From Gautieria morchelliformis (taxonomy: Eukaryota > Basidiomycota > Agaricomycetes > Gomphales > Gomphaceae), in assembly GCA_015179125.1 (NCBI GenBank), contig WHVA01000230.1, forward strand, positions 62,001-126,000: a DNA stretch of 64,000 nt. The letters are read 5' to 3'. This document shows positions 58,218 through 64,000 of the stretch, piece by piece (positions within the stretch are counted from its first letter, which is position 1; each line of letters starts with the position of its first letter). Made by a program: the position numbers and the translations under genes. A model generated the notes under the pieces. The model worked only from the letters and a program-made list of their open reading frames with translations. It searched no databases and was not told the DNA's origin.

Positions 58218-58511
58218 GTGCATTTTAGTCCTACACCAGGCCTATCATCCATGGCAGGGCTCTGCGTACCCTCTTGCACCAAGGAACTCGGACGAGCTCA
58301 ATGTCGACATCACTGGAAGTGGGTGCAAGCTGCACTAGGCCGTGCAAGCGACTCGTCGGATGCTAGTAGTGCCAATAGAGATCTGGATGCCGACAGGCAC
58401 TTCGACTCAATTCCCGGGGAATTCTATCAAGATGATGGTTCCCCGGTTCAACGTCAGATCTCATCTCCGGTACTAACAGCTCAGACACATTCCCACGCTC
58501 CCCAAGGATAA
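58218..58511 (+). other. Unrecognised ORF with Cys/His-rich N-terminus
   Basis: A short ORF containing LCVPSCTKELGRAQCRHHWK, followed by an acidic DRHFDSIPGEFYQDDGSPV. The arrangement is reminiscent of N-terminal zinc-finger leaders of basidiomycete DNA transposases (Plavaka/KDZ type), but no transposase core follows. Conceptual only. Confidence 0.3.
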
Positions 58512-59600
58512 TACCAACACTGAGGCTCTCTAGTGAAGTCTACTCAGTATTCTAAGAGGCTGTACTCGACTTTAGTTGAAACCTGGAAATGTTGAGGACT
58601 TAGGCATCGACGATATCATACCCCCCTTCCAGCTCAGTGACTCAAGCGCGCGTGAGTACAATTACCTTTAGCTTAAATGGGAGCAACTAACGTCCCTGCG
58701 CAAATTAGTGGCGTTCCAGCAGGGACTTCCGTATCATACCGGCTGGAATATCAGTCTAACATCCCCATCGGTCGGTAGGCCTCTAGACTTCCCAGAAAGG
58801 CGAAAACTGCCGTAGCGAGTTAGCAGCGTGCCGACTTTGGATATTGGATGTGTGGTGAGCTTGCTTTGACCTTCATAAATGTCACAGATGTCCGAAAACA
58901 GCATAGCATTCGAAGATGCCATGTGCATGCTAGCTTCCCCTGATAACAAGATGACCGTGTACTAGTGGAACAGCGATCATGCTCTACATGTAGACTAGGT
59001 TTGTATGGCTGTTCGAGCCATGTGAACAGACTTGGTGGTATACTTACACAGTCATCATATCTATGCTCCACTGATATCGGCACTGGACTCGCATGAAGCT
59101 TCCAGTCGAGTGCCCATGGTTCTGCTCATCTTTGTTCTGAATCGCGAGCTTCAGGATATTTCACCGGCCAACCTGCTTTATAAACGCGACCTCTGAGTAG
59201 CTGGTACCCTCTGCTCCAACTCGGCCCCCTCTGACGCTCATTCTGCCAAAGTGCACTCGCACGATGCTCACACTCCCGCACTCAAATTCTCCCATTCCAG
59301 TGCTCGCCCTCTGGACTCGGACTCGGACTCCCGCACTCGCACTCGCACTCGCACTTGGTTGCATTGGTAGGGAATGCGTCGTGGGTCAAGTTCAATGTGG
59401 GAGCAAGTGGGGGATCATCGACCGAAGTGGCAGTTTTTCTTGTACAGTTGATGCGGTAGACGACGAGGAATAGGTAAACAGCGGTTTACCTTCACTAGTT
59501 CTTGTGTATACAAATAAAATGTATTTTACTTTGTGTACATTGAAATTTTTGTACCTTGATACAAGTCCTAATCCAAGCCTAGGATCAGTACCTCAGCTTT
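58512..59600. other. Interval without a recognised gene; ACTCGC repeat
   Basis: Small ORFs on both strands carry no domain. At about 59313-59355 there is a simple repeat of GGACTC, then ACTCGC units. A pyrimidine-rich stretch with TTTGTATACAAATAAAATG lies at about 59505-59521. Nothing further is supportable. Confidence 0.4.
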
Positions 59601-59611
59601 TGATTATGTTG

Positions 59612-60690
59612 AAAATTTTGGGGGCGCCTGGCAAGTGCAAAAAGGAGCGTGTCAGCGGCGTTGGCTTGAAAAGCGCTGGTATACAGCGCCTATTGTTTCT
59701 ACAGTGGCGATGCTGATAGTTGCCCCCATCCTTGGACCGACAGTAATCCAGACACCCGCCCGCGGGTCGTTTTACGGACTCAGCGGTGCATGGTGCTGGA
59801 TTGGGACAGGATACAGTGCAGAACGACTGATATTTCTTTACGTCAGTATTTTGCACTGTTCTGATATGTCCGCTGTATATACCCTGATTTGTTGTACTGA
59901 CTTATTCATAGGGCTGGGTCTTCGCAGCTCTCGGTTCATCATTCATCATATACAGTACGCCGCTCTTGCACTGTTCGTCGCGCACATACGACCATTCATT
60001 ATGCGATCAGCACTCATTTCACTACGCTTCTCCGGTTTCATCACTTATGATAATGCTGGAAAAGTCTGATTTCACTTCCGTCGTCCGCCTCCCCTTTATT
60101 TGTCTGCATCACAAGTTTCTTTGCCCACAAGGCAATGTCCTGCATATGAAAAGCCTCGCGAGATGGGAAGACTTCATCGTGCCAACTTGGTCATGGGTGA
60201 AAGCCGTCTGGCATCGACCTACCTTGGCAGCATCAGGGAGTCCATAGTATACGAGAGTTCCTTAGTACCTGCAACAAATGCGCAGTTGAAACGAGTTGCC
60301 CACCGGATCATGTGGTATCCTGTGTGTGAGTAATATAATTACTGTATGCCCTGTTTCTCATGCATGGACATGGAATAGTATACGCTGTGGTGGTGATACC
60401 CGTTTTGGTATGCCGAATGGGTGTATCGGCTGGCTGGGAGCCACCATTCGGTCTTTTGGTCTTCGCCGGTATATGTTTCAGAAGTAGTGGTAAGTATCTT
60501 CATTATTATTCTGTGCTTGTATCAAGAGTCACCCTTGACGCTTAAGGCCTATCAAATACAATATTATTCCTCACTACACGGAAGAACTTCAACAAGGAAA
60601 TAATGCTCCTGCCTCAGGGATCCATATCACCACCCAACAAGTCACCATGCATGATAATTCGACATCCAACGACGGGGAGATCGAATTAGA
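59612..60690 (+). pseudogene. Seven-TM receptor-like gene fragment (C-terminal half)
   Basis: It reads RWLEKRWYTAPIVSTVAMLI and GPTVIQTPARGSFYGLSGAW, then CWIGTGYSAERLIFLYV. An intron at about 59843-59911 precedes GWVFAALGSSFIIYS. Further on it reads LKRVAHRIMWYPV, and after an intron YAVVVIPVLVCRMGVSAGWE (TM6-7 region). The last exon is SNTILFLTTRKNFNKEIML, ending TAG near 60688. Introns at about 60327-60378 and 60489-60547 keep GT-AG. This matches the second half of Git3-like fungal receptors. Splice sites are good here, but no matching first half lies directly upstream. Confidence 0.5.
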
Positions 60691-61739
60691 GCCTATTAAA
60701 TCCCCCGGCTCTCAACTTGCATCCCCCTCACTACCAATATCCCCGTGATCCTCTACAGTGGACACACTCCGAAAGGTTTTCAGTCGGGTGGGGAGGAGAG
60801 TGTACTGTTCATTGACCGAGGCGGGGATAAGTATAAGTCCTCAGGGGGATAAAAGAGTACAGTACTGATCCCCGGTGAAAGAGGTTATGCTGGGATCGGA
60901 CGCTGTCAGACGCAAAATCTGCAAACTGCGCTAATCGGGCAGTATCTGCTCTCAAATCTGCGTATTTGGTAAACCCACTCGAAAAACTGAAATCCAGCTA
61001 CCTGAAATGACTGGGACTGTGACTTGGGGACTAACATTTGTAAAATTTCGTAAAATCTACTTTGCTTTTGCTAGCTTTTGCTGTGCCCGTACTTTGCTCG
61101 CTTGTAATCAGTGCAGCAACTATAAGAATCAATGAAAAAAAATGTTTGGCGCCAGAAAAACCCCAAGCAATTGATCACGACAAGTACCAATACCCCAACA
61201 GAAGGAAAATCACATATATGCAGCGCTAAGGCTCTTTCTTTCTCTCCTCTCGCCACATCCCCCATTTCTTCCATCCCCCCATCAACGTTCAACCATGGTC
61301 TTGCCCACCACCCTCCTCTGTATCTCCCCATTAGAGCTGCCCACAAGATACCCATTCAGCTGAGAGCCTGGTCCAGCGCTCCCCACACACGTTCACATCA
61401 ACATCGCTGTCCTCCCTCCATGCACCGTCACCCAGCAGCGCACCTGCACAGCTGCAGCCGAGGATGCAGCCCGCCCATCGCGCCCGCTGCGGCGTGCAAG
61501 CTTCCCGACAGTGGCCTTGCTTCTTCGCGTGGCAGGCTGAGTCCCGATATCCCCAATCCCAGTGCCCCCAACAAGCTGGTAGCCAGTCGTGGTGTTGACG
61601 TGCCCGCCTGCACCCGTACCCATGCACAGGTCAAGGTTTGGATATGGACACGCGTCCGGGGCCGCAGGGTGATCGAGCACTTCCCGTACACATACAGCCC
61701 ACCGATACCACGCCACTGATGGAGACTCATTCCAGACGT
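60691..61739. other. Interval with low-complexity ORF and possible upstream exon
   Basis: The plus-strand ORF 61132-61719 is Pro/Ser/His-rich and begins at or near ATG 61132, but no domain is seen. A second frame (61638 on) reads MDMDTRPGPQGDRALPV. One of these may be the N-terminal region of the Zn2Cys6 gene that follows. Left of 61.1 kb nothing is recognised except a candidate terminal repeat near 60884. Confidence 0.35.
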
Positions 61740-61928
61740 ACCGTGGGGACAAAGTCAAGCATCAGCGAACGTCGAGGGGTGAGCATTTTTCCTCGACATA
61801 ATTATTTTGACCATATCGTAGTTAACGCTATCGTTCAGCTTGCGATCAGTGCAGAAAGACCAAAACCAGGTGCGACCATTCAGGTAACAGCTCTGTGCTG
61901 TGTCGCAGCTGCTTTCTGTCTGGCTATG
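61740..61928 (+). CDS. Zn(2)-Cys(6) transcription-factor exons (partial)
   Basis: The first exon ends at 61778 in a frame reading RGDKVKHQRTSR. A GT-AG intron spans 61779-61838 (60 bp). The next exon (61839-61928) gives ACDQCRKTKTRCDHSG, NSSVLCRSCFLSGYG and then a donor GTGAGT at 61929. C-x2-C-x6-C followed by C-x2-C is the fungal binuclear zinc cluster that binds CGG-type sites in DNA. The sixth Cys would be in a later exon that I could not place. Whether the gene is intact is unknown. Confidence 0.6.
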
Positions 61929-62796
61929 GTGAGTGGTCAGCCTTAATCAGAGGCATGCACCGTTAACAGCCCTTGCGTAGACTGCACGTTTTTCGGTGAT
62001 TACGGCTGTTTGTCATATTTGATGACAAGCGGCAGACAGACACTGCTAGAATCTGTTTTGTAGCCGGTTGCTAATAATAGATATATCCCTATATGCTCTA
62101 ATCTGCTTTCAGTAAAATTTCTAAATCTGTGCTGGTCTGTTTGTGTGAGAATACTATTTTAACAGATTTGCGCAGATTGAGCTGCGCAAAACGGTAGTTT
62201 CCCGGTGCTCACGCTCTGCTCTCAGCTGCTATTGTCTCACTTATCTGCTCTGGCCGGACTTTTTTTGAGGGAGCAGATCTTTCCCGACGCCGACAGATGC
62301 CAGCACAACTGCTTTTCACCGGGACTGATCGTTTAGTGTGTACTATAGATGTATATTCTTCTGCCATTGGCTGTGCTAATTGAATTCCATACCTCTGTAC
62401 CCAGTCAATATTTCATGTGCCTGCTAAGCATGCGATTGAATAATGTACCGGAAGCAGTGCACTGGCCGATCAAATCAATAGAATGGAGAAACCATGTAAG
62501 TACATGGCATGCAATGTGACACGGTTACTGTAGGACAGTCAACTAGTACAAGTAGAGCCTTTGTGGTAGATTTGAGTATATACATGGATAATAGTATGAC
62601 ACTCAGCTAAAAATAAGGAAAATGAATAATGTCTCCTGGGAATGCAATTCTGTCTCCGCCAAACAGCCTGGTGTCATGGCGCGTTGAGGGCACCCCAGCC
62701 ACAGGAAGCCATCGTCCATGGACACATCACTGACGCGTCCATGGACACTTAACCCTATGAGACCATAAGGGTCCATAGGAGCCATTTCCAACCACC
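61929..62796. other. Interval without a recognised gene
   Basis: AT-rich sequence with short repeats of CTGCTCT and CAGAT type near 62140-62300, and a sequence CAGATTGAGCTG flanked by TGCGC on both sides. A candidate terminal repeat (reverse complement CCCGGTGAAAAGC) is near 62312-62330. No ORF with a domain. Confidence 0.35.
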
Positions 62797-63120
62797 ATGT
62801 CTTCCGCGCCGCAGAAACTGCTCCAGACTCCATCTATCCCCCTCGCTGTTCAAGGAGGTGACCAACATGCCCTGCCTACATCCACACTTGACGCAAAACG
62901 TCATATCAAAGCTAATGTAAGTGCCTTAGTTGCTCCACACCGCCGCCTTTGCTGAACACTCGCGCCTCCCCCTTTTCAGCTCATGATATACCCTCCTCCT
63001 TCTTGGATCTCACTCGCACATTTTGATGTGTTCTTCTGGCTGCTCGCATCACAGCTAAGGTGAGTGCATCGTTGCTCCACAACACCGCCTTCGCTGAACA
63101 CTCGCATCTCCTCCTTTGCC
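62797..63120 (+). other. Short ORF and ~143-bp imperfect direct repeat
   Basis: ATG at 62797 (MSSAPQKLLQTPSIPLAV) is open for 40 codons to a possible donor GTAAGT at 62917. The sequence from 62911 (GCTAATGTAAGTGCC.. GCTGAACACTCGCG) recurs from 63054 (GCTAAGGTGAGTGCA.. GCTGAACACTCGCA), so the putative donor itself is duplicated. No function is assignable. Confidence 0.3.
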
Positions 63121-63413
63121 GTTCGTGGACACGTACAGCTACGTCAGCGGCAATAAATCTTTCACTGGGTTTTGGTGAATCGGCACGCGGGACCATATCA
63201 GGATGGAGGGGTGTGGCCTGGCCTGGTCTGCGGTGGGAAGGCAGCGGCGAGGAGGGACATCCGTATTTCGCAATGGATCCTATATTCCACTGTACATAAC
63301 TGGCTCAAAACTAACAATTTTGATAAAGCATGGTACTACTAGCAAAAAATACAGATGGTTCAGTCTGCTATCAAGAGATAAAGATATGTGCGGCATTATC
63401 ACATTGCGATACC

Positions 63414-64000
63414 TCAACCTATGACGATCACCTCATTTCCCTCCTCATCTATAAAGCTTGGCAATTCACCGTCAGGGCAGAAGACGACTCCAATGTCTTC
63501 CTCCTCTTTTACTCCCGGCCTCCCATATTCACGCGGATCAACACTCTTTCCCTTCAACAAATCGGCCTGCTCAACCGCAACTTCACCGATGACTGGAAAG
63601 TGAACAACACCACAAATACAGCTCTGTAAGATGGTTTCCATTGCTTGGGTCCACGAGACGCCATCCCGTTGTTGCACCATAGCGACAGTGATGAGCGGCG
63701 CGAGAACATGTCTAAAAAAGACATTCCTATCCATCGGCTCAATGCAAGCCTTCACAACTGGATCATTCTCATCAGGATAGAGCTCATTTAGCTTCTTGAT
63801 AATGAATTCCAAGCCCTGTTCGCCAAAACTTATAAAGGAAATAATGAATGTCAGTAAGCATGTCACGTTACCAAGCCTGTGAACTTACTATCCCGCACTT
63901 CGAAGATATCCCTGTCCACTTAAGTATACATTAAATGGGATATGTGGAGTATTGACAATAGCTGGATCATTGGCAGCAAATGCCTCTTGAACCTCCATGT
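63414..64000 (-). CDS. Conserved-looking hypothetical protein, partial at right edge
   Basis: On the minus strand an upstream exon reads EVQEAFAANDPAIVNTPHIP. A GT-AG intron separates it from FGEQGLEFIIKKLNELYP, DENDPVVKACIEPMDRNVFF, RHVLAPLITVAMVQQRDGVS and GVVHFPVIGEVAVEQADLLK. The C-terminus is acidic and ends EGNEVIVIG near 63417. The long uninterrupted 63414-63840 exon with ordinary composition suggests a real host gene or its exon. I do not recognise the family; the 5' end lies beyond the window. Confidence 0.5.

Noticed and set aside
55865-60690. One seven-TM receptor gene with a giant intron
   Set aside because: Both halves include a helix-4 region and the gap holds an antisense gene-like sequence; fungal introns of 3 kb are very rare. 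Two fragments are more likely.
1-64000. CRISPR arrays, bacterial operons, tRNA or rRNA genes
   Set aside because: The tandem repeats seen are simple or LTR-internal with no spacers; introns and retroelements are eukaryotic; no tRNA cloverleaf or rRNA sequence was recognised by eye.

Overview
The window is a transposon-dense, gene-poor stretch of a filamentous basidiomycete genome, most likely an Agaricomycete. Support for that placement comes from a Plavaka-type DNA transposase with many ~50-60 nt GT-AG introns, a DUF6534-like membrane protein, a Zn2Cys6 exon, WD40 repeats of the NACHT-WD40 type, a chromodomain Ty3/gypsy element and two Tad-like LINEs carrying RNase H. All assignments come from reading motifs and flanks by eye; no database search was run.

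Layout. 1-6.3 kb: pieces of a WDR24 (Sea2/Rtc1)-like gene lead into copy A of an undescribed composite repeat. Its modules are called M1-M9 here: M1 WDR24-derived, M3 and M4 short ORFs, M9 a WD40 fragment. Copy A is broken by a solo copia LTR and ends in a 469-bp tandem duplication. 6.66-7.81 kb: a non-autonomous hAT-like element with an 8-bp target duplication. 8-9 kb: a second WDR24-like fragment. 10.3-11 kb: a solo gypsy LTR. 11-14.5 kb: more composite repeat. 14.5-23 kb: a full-length LINE (LINE-1) carrying three nested LTR insertions, each with its own 5-bp duplication. 23.2-28.0 kb (minus strand): a Plavaka transposase body plus a second, intron-rich accessory gene. 28.1-28.8 kb: composite repeat in reverse. 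28.8-34.1 kb: an almost intact Ty1/copia element. 34.1-39.9 kb: a Ty3/gypsy chromovirus on the minus strand whose integrase segment is inverted and whose gag is split by a solo LTR. 41.1-41.8 kb: the missing N-terminal part of the Plavaka transposase, on the opposite strand. 41.8-54.7 kb: composite repeat copy B, interrupted by a second full-length LINE (LINE-2, 46.4-52.5 kb). 55.9-64 kb: decayed host-type genes (two seven-TM receptor fragments, an antisense DUF6534-like pseudogene, a Zn2Cys6 exon, and a partial gene running off the right edge).

The window can be read as a layered history. A composite repeat carrying WDR24 and WD40 fragments was the first substrate. LINEs, copia, gypsy, hAT and Plavaka elements then inserted into it, leaving datable target duplications and matching empty sites inside the same window. 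Two inversions followed at short inverted microhomologies. One (9 bp, ~13.8 kb) splits Plavaka; the other (7 bp, ~0.9 kb) flips the gypsy integrase. No element looks autonomous today. The copia element is closest: two nonsense codons, and LTRs differing at about 3 of 498 positions by eye.
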